NCBI RefSeq assembly: GCF_017948485.1
Contig: NZ_JAFFSX010000030.1
Location: 1-64,000, forward strand
DNA from: Streptomyces sp. GESEQ-35
GTDB taxonomy: Bacteria; Actinomycetota; Actinomycetes; Streptomycetales; Streptomycetaceae
Direction of reading: 5' to 3'
Length of the DNA stretch: 64,000 nt
In this document: positions 31,929 through 40,062 of the stretch, in pieces
Layout of the letters: each line of letters opens with the position of its first letter
How positions within the stretch are numbered: position 1 is the stretch's first letter
Made by a program: the position numbers and the translations under genes
Notes under the pieces: generated by a model
What the model saw: only the letters and a program-made list of their open reading frames with translations
What the model was told of the DNA's origin: nothing
Databases searched by the model: none

Positions 31929-33506
31929 ATGCCCCCTACGCTCGCCTCGCTCGTCCACCATTCCGCGCTCAAGCTCACCGTGCGCGCGGGCGAGGACCGG
32001 CTGGACGTGCCCGTCCGCTGGGCACACGTCAGCGAGCTGGCCGACCCCGTGCCGTACATGGAGGGCGGGGAGCTGCTGCTGATCACCGCGCTGAAGCTGG
32101 ACGCGGAGGATCCGGAGGCGATGCGGCGGTATGTGAAGCGGCTGGCGGGGGCAGGGGTCGTCGGGCTCGGCTTCGCCGTCGGCGTCAACTACGAGGAGAC
32201 CCCCAAGGCCCTGGTCGACGCGGCCGGGAAAGAGGGCCTGCCGCTGCTGGAGGTGCCGCGCCGCACGCCGTTCCTCGCCATCAGCAAGGCCGTCTCGGCG
32301 GCGATCGCCGCCGACCAGTACCGGGCGGTGACGGCGGGGTTCGCGGCACAACGCGAGCTCACCAAGCAGGCGTTGACGGACGGACCCGAGGGGCTGCTCT
32401 CCGCGCTCGCCTCGCAGGTCGACGGATGGGCGGCGCTCTACGACGCCTCGGGCGCCGTCGTCGCCACCGCCCCGGAGTGGGCGGGACGCCGGGCCGCAAA
32501 GCTGACGGCGGACGTGGAACGGCTGCGGGAGCGGCCCGCGCCCGCCTCGTCGGTGGTGGGCGGGCCGGAGCACGAGGACCGGGTCGAGCTGCACTCCCTG
32601 GGCACCGGCCGCCGCCCGCGTGCGGCGCTCGCGGTGGGCACGGCGGCGGCTCTGGGCACCGCCGAGCGGTACGCCGTCCACTCGGCCATCGCCCTGCTGA
32701 CCCTGACCACCGAACGCTCCCGCTCCCTGCACGCCGCCGAGCAGCGGCTCGGGGCGGCGGTGCTCCGCATGTTGCTCGCCGGGGAGCCGGACCATGCCCG
32801 CACGGTGGCCGGGGACCTGTACGGCGGTCTCCTCGACGCCCCCTTCCGCGTGATCGTCGCCGAGCCTGCCACCGCGAACGGGGACCCGCTGGCCGGCCTT
32901 GCGGAGGCCATCGAGTCGGCGGGCGCGCGGTCGGGGGAGGCCGTGCTGGTGGTGCCCGAGGGGGAGCGGTTGGTGGCGCTGGCCGCGGACGGCGGGGCCG
33001 CGGTCGAGGCGTGCGCGGCCTACGCGGCGGCCCTGGAGGCGGCGCGGACCAACGCGCCGGAGCAGCCGCTGACCGACGAGAACGAACTGGTCGTCGGCCT
33101 GTCGGCCCCCGTAGGGCCCATCGCCGCGGCGGCCGCCTACAAGCAGGCCGAACAGGCACTGTCCGTGGCCCGGCGGCGGGGGCGGGTGGCCGTCGAGCAC
33201 GAGCAGCTGGCCGCGGGGTCCGTGCTGCCGCTGCTCGCGGACGACGCGGTGAAGGCGTTCGCGGACGGCTTGCTGCGGCCGCTGTACGAGCACGACGCCA
33301 CCGGGCGGGGAGACCTGGTCGCCTCGCTGCGGGCCTGGCTCTCCCGGCACGGTCAATGGGACGCGGCGGCGGCCGACCTGGGCGTCCACCGGCACACGCT
33401 CCGCTACCGGATGCGGCGCGTGGAGGAGATCCTCGGGCGGTCGCTGGACGATCCGGACACGCGGATGGAGCTGTGGCTGGCGCTGAAGGCGACGTCGGCG
33501 GAGTAG
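31929..33506 (+). CDS. PucR-family transcriptional regulator
   Basis: A 525-residue regulator. Residues about 5-130 are the purine-catabolism PucR N-domain (VRWAHVSELADPVPYMEGGE, LLLITALKL). A GGDEF-like middle region follows. The C-terminal HTH_30 reads WDAAAADLGVHRHTLRYRMRR, with VEEILGRSLDDPDTRMELWL after it. In Streptomyces, PucR-type proteins often control amine, GABA or aldehyde catabolism. This one sits 151 bp upstream of an aldehyde dehydrogenase on the same strand, near gabT. ATG 31929 has GAAGG upstream. The effector is unknown. Confidence 0.9.
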   Translation: MPPTLASLVHHSALKLTVRAGEDRLDVPVRWAHVSELADPVPYMEGGELLLITALKLDAEDPEAMRRYVKRLAGAGVVGLGFAVGVNYEETPKALVDAAGKEGLPLLEVPRRTPFLAISKAVSAAIAADQYRAVTAGFAAQRELTKQALTDGPEGLLSALASQVDGWAALYDASGAVVATAPEWAGRRAAKLTADVERLRERPAPASSVVGGPEHEDRVELHSLGTGRRPRAALAVGTAAALGTAERYAVHSAIALLTLTTERSRSLHAAEQRLGAAVLRMLLAGEPDHARTVAGDLYGGLLDAPFRVIVAEPATANGDPLAGLAEAIESAGARSGEAVLVVPEGERLVALAADGGAAVEACAAYAAALEAARTNAPEQPLTDENELVVGLSAPVGPIAAAAAYKQAEQALSVARRRGRVAVEHEQLAAGSVLPLLADDAVKAFADGLLRPLYEHDATGRGDLVASLRAWLSRHGQWDAAAADLGVHRHTLRYRMRRVEEILGRSLDDPDTRMELWLALKATSAE

Positions 33507-33519
33507 GCCTCTTCTTCGT

Positions 33520-33541
33520 GCCGGAAATCCGCCAATCCGGC
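33520..33541. promoter_or_regulatory. Candidate PucR operator before the aldehyde dehydrogenase
   Basis: GCCGGA (33520-33525) and TCCGGC (33536-33541) form a dyad with a 10-bp centre just after the PucR stop codon and 117 bp before the dehydrogenase ATG. It also has an internal direct element (ATCCG twice). The position fits control of the downstream gene by PucR, or a weak terminator. Confidence 0.35.
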
Positions 33542-33657
33542 GCACCCGACCCGCCGACCACTACGCCCCGGACAAACACCTCTCCTCCTCCCCACCCCTA
33601 CCGTGGACCCCGAACACCGAGAACCATCACCCCCAACGCGGAAGGGCCGGACTCCCT

Positions 33658-35106
33658 ATGACTTCCACCCACGCCTTCTGGCTCGCCGGCCGCCAGGTCG
33701 CCGGTGACGCCACCTTCGATGTCACCTCCCCGTGGGACGGACGCCTCGTCGGCAAGGCCGGTGTGCCGAGCGACGCGCAGGTCGAGGAGGCCGTGGCCGC
33801 CGCGTATGCCGTACGGGACGAGTTCGCGGCGACCCCCGCTCACGTCCGCGCCGCCGCCCTCGACCACGTCAGCCGGCGTCTCGTCGAGCGCACCGAGGAG
33901 ATCGCGCAGCTCATCTCCGCCGAGAACGGCAAGCCGGTCAAGTGGGCCCGGGGCGAGGTCGGCCGTGCGGTGTCCGTGTTCCGGTTCGCCGCCGAGGAGG
34001 CCCGGCGCTTCAACGGCGGCGAGGCCCAGCGCCTCGACACCGACCTCGGCGGCCAGGGGCGCCTCGCGCTCACCCGCCGCTTCCCGAAGGGCGTCGTCCT
34101 CGGCATCGCGCCCTTCAACTTCCCGCTGAACCTCTGCGCCCACAAGATCGCCCCGGCGATCGCGGCAGGCGTGCCGATCATCCTGAAGCCGGCCCCGGCC
34201 ACCCCGCTCTCCGGCCTGATCATCGGCGACCTGCTCGCCGAGACCACCGGCCTCCCGGCCGGCTCCTGGAGCATCCTCCCGGTCGCCAACGACAAGATGC
34301 CCGCCCTCGTCCAGGACGAGCGCCTCCCGGTCATCTCCTTCACCGGTTCCGAGAAGGTCGGCTACGCGATCATGGACTCGGTGCCGCGCAAGCACTGCAC
34401 GCTGGAGCTGGGCGGCAACGGCGCGGCCGTGGTGCTCGGCGACTACGCCTCCGACGCCGACCTCGACTGGGCGGCCACCCGGATCGCCACCTTCTCCAAC
34501 TACCAGGGCGGCCAGTCCTGCATCTCCGTGCAGCGGGTCATCGCCGACGCGTCCGTATACGACCGCCTGCTCCCGCGCATCGTCGCCGCCGTGGAGGCCC
34601 AGGTCACCGGCGACCCGTCCGACGCCACGACCGATGTCGGCCCGCTGGTCAGCGAAGAGGCCGCCAAGCGCGTGGAGACCTGGGTCCAGGAGGCCGTCGA
34701 CGCCGGCGCCACTCTCCTCACCGGTGGCAAGCGCGACGGCGCCTCGTACGCGCCGACCGTCCTGACCGACGTACCGGCCGACACCACGATCTCCTGCGAG
34801 GAGGTCTTCGGCCCCGTCCTGACCGTGCAGAAGGTGGACGGCGAGGCGGCGGCCTTCGCCGCCGCCAACGACTCCAAGTACGGCCTCCAGGCAGGTGTGT
34901 TCACCCATGACCTCCAGGTCGCCTTCCGGGCCCACCGCGCCCTGGAGGTCGGCGGCGTCGTCATCGGCGACGTGCCCTCCTACCGTGCCGACCAGATGCC
35001 GTACGGCGGCGCCAAGCAGTCCGGCGTGGGCCGTGAGGGTGTGAAGTTCGCGATGGACGACTACACCTACGAGCGGGTGCTGGTGCTCACCGGCCTCACC
35101 CTCTAG
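33658..35106 (+). CDS. NAD-dependent aldehyde dehydrogenase
   Basis: A 482-residue aldehyde dehydrogenase. The substrate-entry strand GIAPFNFPLNLCAHK, cofactor Lys in ILKPAPATPL, base E250 in LELGGNGAAV and nucleophile C288 in GGQSCISVQR are present. The sequence class is that of lactaldehyde/phosphonoformaldehyde-type enzymes rather than a clear GabD. The neighbouring PucR gene and the nearby gabT make succinate semialdehyde or another amine-derived aldehyde a reasonable substrate, but this is inference. ATG 33658 has GGAAGGG upstream. A strong terminator hairpin follows the gene. Confidence 0.9.
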   Translation: MTSTHAFWLAGRQVAGDATFDVTSPWDGRLVGKAGVPSDAQVEEAVAAAYAVRDEFAATPAHVRAAALDHVSRRLVERTEEIAQLISAENGKPVKWARGEVGRAVSVFRFAAEEARRFNGGEAQRLDTDLGGQGRLALTRRFPKGVVLGIAPFNFPLNLCAHKIAPAIAAGVPIILKPAPATPLSGLIIGDLLAETTGLPAGSWSILPVANDKMPALVQDERLPVISFTGSEKVGYAIMDSVPRKHCTLELGGNGAAVVLGDYASDADLDWAATRIATFSNYQGGQSCISVQRVIADASVYDRLLPRIVAAVEAQVTGDPSDATTDVGPLVSEEAAKRVETWVQEAVDAGATLLTGGKRDGASYAPTVLTDVPADTTISCEEVFGPVLTVQKVDGEAAAFAAANDSKYGLQAGVFTHDLQVAFRAHRALEVGGVVIGDVPSYRADQMPYGGAKQSGVGREGVKFAMDDYTYERVLVLTGLTL

Positions 35107-35107
35107 C

Positions 35108-35126
35108 TCATGGGAACCATTTTCAT
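35108..35126. promoter_or_regulatory. Zur-box-like sequence
   Basis: TCATGGGAACCATTTTCAT has a perfect right half site ATTTTCA and a partial left half site TGGGAAC, compared with the Streptomyces Zur consensus TGAAAATGATTTTCA (11 of 15 match). It lies just after the dehydrogenase stop and 12 bp before a terminator hairpin. No promoter target is evident, so it may be a chance match or the relic of a zinc-regulated gene. Confidence 0.3.
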
Positions 35127-35137
35127 ATAGAGTTCTC

Positions 35138-35179
35138 GAAGGGGTCCGGCACCGATGCCTTCCGGTGCCGGGCCCCTTC
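35138..35179. terminator. Strong terminator between convergent genes
   Basis: GAAGGGG-T-CCGGCACCG pairs with CGGTGCCGG-GCCCCTTC around a short loop, giving about 16 base pairs. It lies 32 bp after the dehydrogenase stop and 25 bp before the GH3 stop on the other strand, so it can end transcription from both sides. Confidence 0.75.
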
Positions 35180-35203
35180 TCTGTGCCGGACTCCTCCGGA
35201 CCC

Positions 35204-38020
35204 TCAGCCGGAGAAGCCGACATGCGCGAGCCGCAGCGGGCCGCGCAGCCTGAGGTACACGTCGTGCACACCTGCGGCGACCAGACCGGCGCCGAGGGTG
35301 GTGTAGTCGTACGGCCCCGATCCCGATGCATCCAGGACGGCCGGCGCGGGGCCGCCGTCCAGCGACACCTCCACCGCACCCTCGCCCGCCACTGTCACGC
35401 TCACCTGTGTGACACCCGCGCCGAAGTCGCAGGCGCGATAGACGAGTTCGGCCGTCCCGTCGCCCACCGACGTCACCGCGTCGCCCGCCACCTTCGTACG
35501 GTCGACGATCTCGATACCGCTCTGCTCGTCGAAGTCGGCGGCGTCCAGGCCGTACCGGGCGACCGGGCGGGGCACGGCGGGTTCGCCGTCGAGGACGACG
35601 GTCGTGCGTAGCCGGATGTCCTCGCTGGACGCGCCGGCCAGTACGTCGTACGGGCCCGGCTCTCGCCGCCACCTCCCGAGCGCGACGTCCCAGAACTCGA
35701 AGGCGGACAGCGGGACTTCGAAGGACAGCCGCTCGCTCGACCCCGGCGCGAGCGTGAGGCGGCGGTGCGCCACCAGCTCGCGGCGCGGGCGCGGGACCGA
35801 CGGGTCCACGGCGCGGGTGTAGAGCTGGGCGACCTCGTCCGCCGTCACATCACCGGTGTTGGTGACGCTGAACGAGACGTGCACCGCCTCGCCCTCGGCC
35901 CGGACCGACAGATCGCCGTACGAGAAGGACGCGTACGACAGGCCGTGGCCGAAGGGGAACAGCGGCGTGCCCTCGAAGTAGAGGTACGTCTGACGGCCGC
36001 CGATCACGTCGTAGTCGAGGAGGTCGGGCAGGTCGGCGTCGTCGGCGTACCAGGTCTGCGGGAGGCGGCCCGCGGGGGAGACGTCACCCGCCAGGACCCG
36101 GGCCAGCGCGGTGCCGGCCGCCTGGCCGCCGTGCGCGGTCCAGAGCAGCGCGGGGAGGGCGGCCGGCTCGACCGCGTACGAGTACGCGGAAACCAGTGCA
36201 AGCACCGTGCTGGGGTTCGCGGCACGGGCCGCCTCCAGCAGGCGTTCCTGGTGGGCGGGGAGCCGCAGCGTCGTACGGTCCTCGGTCTCGCGGCCGTTGA
36301 TGTGCGGGTCGTTGCCCGCGACGACCAGGACGACGTCCGCCTGGGCGGCGACACGCGCCACCGCGTCCTCGCCGCGCTCGACGATCTCCACCCGGAAGAT
36401 TTCCGGGTTCTCCTCGGCAACCTTCACGCCGTCGGCGGCGACAGAGACGTGGCGACCCGTACCGACGTGCTGGAGGAGGTGTCCGTTCTCGTGGGATTCC
36501 AGGCGGAATGTTTCCTGGACGACCCAGCCTCCGGGCTGGTCGGCGGAGGCCCGAACGTAGCCGTCGTCGGCGACCGAGAGGTAGCGGCCGTCGGGAGCGC
36601 GCAGGGTCAGCACGCCCTCGCCCCAGTCGACGAGCGCGAGTTCGGTGCCCGTGGCGTCGGTGGTGAGCGGCGGGAGATCCGTGCGGCCCGCGAGGAGCGC
36701 GGGGTCCAGCGCGCCCTCGGTGCCGCGGACTTCGTCGACGCCGTCGGCGGGCGGCACGGACAGGCAGGAACCGTCCGACGTCCGCAGCCGTACCCGGTCC
36801 ACCCCCTCCGCGAACTCCACGCGCTCGGCGCCGAACCGCTCGTACAGGCCCTCCAGCGGTGTCGAGCGATGGAGGAGTGTGCCGCTGTACCAGTCGAGCT
36901 TGCACTCGTCGGCGAGCAGGCCGACGACGGCGAGGCGGGTGTCGTGGGCGAGGGGCAGCAGGCCGTCGTTCCTGAGCAGGACGACCGCCTGCTCGGCCGC
37001 CTCCTGGGCGAGCGCGCGGTGCTCCGGGGTGTCGAATGCGCCCGTCTCGTCGTACGCGTCGAACTCGCCGAGCCGGAAGCGGACGGAGAGCTGGCGGCGT
37101 ACGGCGGCATCGAGGTCGGCCTCCGTCAACAGGCCGCGCTCCAGGGCACCCTGGACACGGGCGACGATCTGCGAACTGTCCGTGCCGTGGTCGGTGAAGC
37201 TGTCGACGCCGGCGAGGAGCGCGGCCGCGGTCGCCTCCTCGTGGGTGTCGAAGTAGTGCTCGGAGTCGACCAGGTTGGAGGGCGCGCCCGCGTCCGAGCA
37301 GACCAGCAGCTCGTCGTCGCTCCAGGCGCGCAGCTGCTCGCGGAGGTAGGGCGAGACGTGGTTCGGGCGGCCGTTGACCAGGTTGTACGCCGGCATGACC
37401 CCGGCCACCGCGCCCGCAAGAACCGTCTCGCGGAAGGCGCGCAGGTCGTACTCGTGCAGGACGCGCGGGCGGACGGAGGACGATGTGACGTCGCGGCCCG
37501 TCTCGTTGTTGTGCGCGAGCCAGTGCTTGAGGACGGGGGCGGTGCGCCAGTACGCCGGGTGGTCGCCGCGCAGGCCGTGCGTGTACGCCGTGGCGATCGT
37601 CGAGGTGAGCTTCGGGTCCTCCGAGTAGCCCTCCTCGTTACGCCCCCACAGGGGGTTGCGCAGCAGGTTCACGGTCGGGGACCAGACGTTGAGACCGACG
37701 CGGTCGTCGCGGACACGCATGGCACGGGTCTCCTTGGACACCGCGTCGCCGACCCGTCGTACGAGATCCGGGTTCCAGGTCGCGCCCAGACCCACCGCCT
37801 GCGGGAACACCGTCGCCGGGCCCATCCACGCCACACCGTGCAGCGCCTCCTGGCCGGTGCGGAAGGCCTCGACGCCGAGCCGTTCGACGGCCGGCGTGAA
37901 CTGGTGCAGGAATCCGATCTTCTCGTCCGGGGTCAGCCGCGACAGCAGATCGTCGATGCGCTTCGCGAACGGCAGGTGCGGATCGCGGAAAGGCGGCGTG
38001 TACGGCGTGGGTGCGGTCAC
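35204..38020 (-). CDS. GH3 beta-glucosidase/xylosidase with CBM6-like C-terminus
   Basis: A 938-residue family 3 glycosidase. The N-terminal barrel carries the nucleophile D243 in LLVCSDAGAPSNL, and KHWLAHNNETGRD is the usual KH strand. Inside the C-terminal sandwich is a fascin/beta-trefoil-like insertion (YLSVADDGYVRASAD, HVGTGRHVSVAADG). An FnIII-like domain (SVTNTGDVTADEVAQLY) and a CBM6-like module end the protein. There is no signal peptide, so it should act on imported oligosaccharides. GTG 38020 has AAGGGGAT upstream. Its promoter carries a TCGAAGCGCTTCGA operator. In this locus it would remove terminal glucose (or xylose) from xyloglucan oligosaccharides. Confidence 0.92.
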   Translation of the reverse strand: MTAPTPYTPPFRDPHLPFAKRIDDLLSRLTPDEKIGFLHQFTPAVERLGVEAFRTGQEALHGVAWMGPATVFPQAVGLGATWNPDLVRRVGDAVSKETRAMRVRDDRVGLNVWSPTVNLLRNPLWGRNEEGYSEDPKLTSTIATAYTHGLRGDHPAYWRTAPVLKHWLAHNNETGRDVTSSSVRPRVLHEYDLRAFRETVLAGAVAGVMPAYNLVNGRPNHVSPYLREQLRAWSDDELLVCSDAGAPSNLVDSEHYFDTHEEATAAALLAGVDSFTDHGTDSSQIVARVQGALERGLLTEADLDAAVRRQLSVRFRLGEFDAYDETGAFDTPEHRALAQEAAEQAVVLLRNDGLLPLAHDTRLAVVGLLADECKLDWYSGTLLHRSTPLEGLYERFGAERVEFAEGVDRVRLRTSDGSCLSVPPADGVDEVRGTEGALDPALLAGRTDLPPLTTDATGTELALVDWGEGVLTLRAPDGRYLSVADDGYVRASADQPGGWVVQETFRLESHENGHLLQHVGTGRHVSVAADGVKVAEENPEIFRVEIVERGEDAVARVAAQADVVLVVAGNDPHINGRETEDRTTLRLPAHQERLLEAARAANPSTVLALVSAYSYAVEPAALPALLWTAHGGQAAGTALARVLAGDVSPAGRLPQTWYADDADLPDLLDYDVIGGRQTYLYFEGTPLFPFGHGLSYASFSYGDLSVRAEGEAVHVSFSVTNTGDVTADEVAQLYTRAVDPSVPRPRRELVAHRRLTLAPGSSERLSFEVPLSAFEFWDVALGRWRREPGPYDVLAGASSEDIRLRTTVVLDGEPAVPRPVARYGLDAADFDEQSGIEIVDRTKVAGDAVTSVGDGTAELVYRACDFGAGVTQVSVTVAGEGAVEVSLDGGPAPAVLDASGSGPYDYTTLGAGLVAAGVHDVYLRLRGPLRLAHVGFSG

Positions 38021-38056
38021 GTTGGGATCCCCTTGCGATGGATCGGTCCGATGCTT

Positions 38057-38070
38057 TCGAAGCGCTTCGA
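38057..38070. promoter_or_regulatory. LacI-type operator 1 (GH3 side)
   Basis: TCGAAGCGCTTCGA, a perfect 14-bp palindrome with the central CG of LacI-family operators, 37-50 bp upstream of the GH3 start. Identical copies lie at 38217 and 53959, and a near copy at 53870 beside the LacI gene. Confidence 0.8.
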
Positions 38071-38216
38071 TGCTCATTCGACTCAGGGGCAGGTGTCAAG
38101 AGATCAACACCCTCACTTCAAGCAGTGCATAAGGAAAGGTCACCTCTCATACCTCGGAGGAATCTTGGAGGCGACCCTTGTGCACCCCCCGGTGTTCACT
38201 TAACCTCGCAGCAACA

Positions 38217-38230
38217 TCGAAGCGCTTCGA
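38217..38230. promoter_or_regulatory. LacI-type operator 2 (transporter side)
   Basis: TCGAAGCGCTTCGA, perfect palindrome, about 10 bp downstream of the predicted -10 box of the transporter/hydrolase operon. A repressor bound here would block transcription of the binding protein, permeases and the GH genes behind them. Confidence 0.8.
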
Positions 38231-38346
38231 CTACTGATCGCCCCGGTATGGGGCGGAGGATCGCTTCCGCTCAGCCAGTTCCACTCAAGACACCGCAGCC
38301 GACGGCCCCCGCCGGGTGTCCTGGTGCGCCATGAAGGGTTGACGCA

Positions 38347-40035
38347 ATGACGCCGAACGCCGCTTCCGCCTCCGCTCCCAGTCGGAGAAGCTTCCTCGCC
38401 TCCACGGCGGTCGCCGCCGCGGCGGTGGGTGGGGGGATGCCGCTGCTTGCCGCGTGCGGCGGGTCGGGCAGCGACTCGCGTGACGGCACCACGTCGGACA
38501 AGGACGCGAAGAAGATCCTGCCGGCCTACGTGGCGAGCAATGTGGTGACGCCGGACATCCCGGCCAAGAACGGCTCCGCGATCGGGTTCACGAGCAAGCT
38601 GGACCTCGCCACCCTGAAGACCTCGGTCACCAAGAAGCTCGGCAAGGGCGGCAAGGTCACCATCATGTCGCCGTTCTGGGGGTCGCCGCCGAAGAGCGGC
38701 AACCCCTACTACCAGGGCATGAACGACCTGATCGGCGTCGACGTCGTCTGGCAGAACCAGGACGGCAACACCTACGAGCAGAAGCTCGGCGCGGTGCTCG
38801 CCTCCAGTGACGTCCCGGACGTGGTGGTGGTGCCCGGGTGGAACATGAGCGGCAAGATACCCTCCGCCATCATCGGCAAGTTCGCCGACCTCGGCCCCTA
38901 CCTGTCCGGCGACGCGGTCAAGGAGTACCCGAACCTCGCGGCGATCCCCACGGACGCCTGGCGGCGCTCCATCTTCGGCGGCAAGCTGCGCGGCCTGCCG
39001 ATGCCGGCGCCATGGGCCCCCAGCATGGTGCCCCTGTACCGGCAGGACATCTTCGAGAAGGAAGGGTACGAAATACCCAAGTCCTGCGACGAGTTCACGG
39101 CCCTGGCCAAGGAGATCACCAACGCCAAGGCCAAACGCTGGGCGTGCCTGGACATGAAGTGGACCGCCTTCCAGGCCTTCGGTGTGTTGTCGGGCAGCGA
39201 GAAACCGCTCGGCTGGAACCTCGTCGACGGCAAGCTGGTCTACCGCGTCGAGACCGACGAGTACCTCGAAGCGCTGGAGTGGTCCCGCAAGCTGTTCGAG
39301 GCGGGAGTGGTCCACCCCGACTCCGAGATGGGCAAGAACGCCCCCGACCCGGGACCCAAGTTCGCGGCGGGCGAGTTCCTGATCTACCCCAACAACATCA
39401 CCCAGTGGTGGGGCCGCACCGCCGAACAGGCCACCCAGAACCCGGAGTTCAAGATCTGGGGCATGGACGTCTGGGGCCACGACGGCGGCAACCCCACCAT
39501 GTGGGCCGAACAGCCCGCCGGCATCTTCGCCTTCGTCAACAAGAAGGCCTCCGAGTCGGTCATCCGCGACGTGCTGGCCGTCGCCAACGTCACCGCGGCG
39601 CCGTACGGCACCAAGGAGTACATGATGACCAACTACGGCGTGGAGGGCACCCACTACACCGTCAAGGACGGCGTCCCCACCAAGACCGACCAGGGCAACC
39701 TCGATGTGCTGAACGCCTATGTCATGGTCGCGAGCCCCGCCGCGACCATCGCACACCCCGACTTCCCCGAGGTCGCCAAGGGCCAGGTCGAGTGGCAGCA
39801 GCGGATGGGCGCCTTCACCAAGAAGTCCTCCTTCTACGGCATGCAGATCACCGAGCCGAGCCGCTACACCAACCTCTCCAACGACTTCGAGCAGCTGGAG
39901 GACGACATCGTCCGCGGTCGCAAGAAGATCGGCGACATGCAGCAGGCCGTCTCCGACTGGAAGAGCAAGGGCGGCGACAAACTGCGCGACTGGTACAAGC
40001 AGCTGCTCGACGAGAACGGCTCCGCGGCCAACTGA
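38347..40035 (+). CDS. Oligosaccharide ABC transporter substrate-binding lipoprotein
   Basis: A 562-residue CUT1-type binding protein of the large LplA/LipO-like class. A Tat motif SRRSFLA (residues 12-18) is followed by a lipobox LAAC with C37, so it should be exported folded and anchored outside. Long solute-binding domains with several Trp-rich loops (IMSPFWGSPPKSGNPYYQ, NNITQWWGRTAEQ) suit a large sugar ligand. It heads a unit with two permeases and xyloglucan-type hydrolases, so xyloglucan oligosaccharides are the likely cargo. ATG 38347 has GAAGGG upstream. Ligand identity is from context. Confidence 0.9.
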   Translation: MTPNAASASAPSRRSFLASTAVAAAAVGGGMPLLAACGGSGSDSRDGTTSDKDAKKILPAYVASNVVTPDIPAKNGSAIGFTSKLDLATLKTSVTKKLGKGGKVTIMSPFWGSPPKSGNPYYQGMNDLIGVDVVWQNQDGNTYEQKLGAVLASSDVPDVVVVPGWNMSGKIPSAIIGKFADLGPYLSGDAVKEYPNLAAIPTDAWRRSIFGGKLRGLPMPAPWAPSMVPLYRQDIFEKEGYEIPKSCDEFTALAKEITNAKAKRWACLDMKWTAFQAFGVLSGSEKPLGWNLVDGKLVYRVETDEYLEALEWSRKLFEAGVVHPDSEMGKNAPDPGPKFAAGEFLIYPNNITQWWGRTAEQATQNPEFKIWGMDVWGHDGGNPTMWAEQPAGIFAFVNKKASESVIRDVLAVANVTAAPYGTKEYMMTNYGVEGTHYTVKDGVPTKTDQGNLDVLNAYVMVASPAATIAHPDFPEVAKGQVEWQQRMGAFTKKSSFYGMQITEPSRYTNLSNDFEQLEDDIVRGRKKIGDMQQAVSDWKSKGGDKLRDWYKQLLDENGSAAN

Positions 40036-40062
40036 CCGGGCACCGAGGCAAGGAGAACGGCC

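Larger units (their letters stand above)
38021..38346. promoter_or_regulatory. Divergent promoter region of the xyloglucan locus
   Basis: This 326-bp gap has no gene. For GH3 (minus) there is a perfect -35 TTGACA (reverse of 38094-38099) with the -10 region touching operator 1. For the binding-protein gene (plus) TTGTGC (38178-38183), a 17-bp spacer and TAACCT (38201-38206) make a promoter, with operator 2 starting about where transcription should begin. Both arrangements fit direct repression. Confidence 0.65.

Noticed and set aside
38057..38230. CebR (cellobiose) operators
   Set aside because: The CebR box is TGGGAGCGCTCCCA; only the core GCGC is shared. The flanks TCGAA/TTCGA are consistent among copies and a different LacI-family gene is present in the locus.
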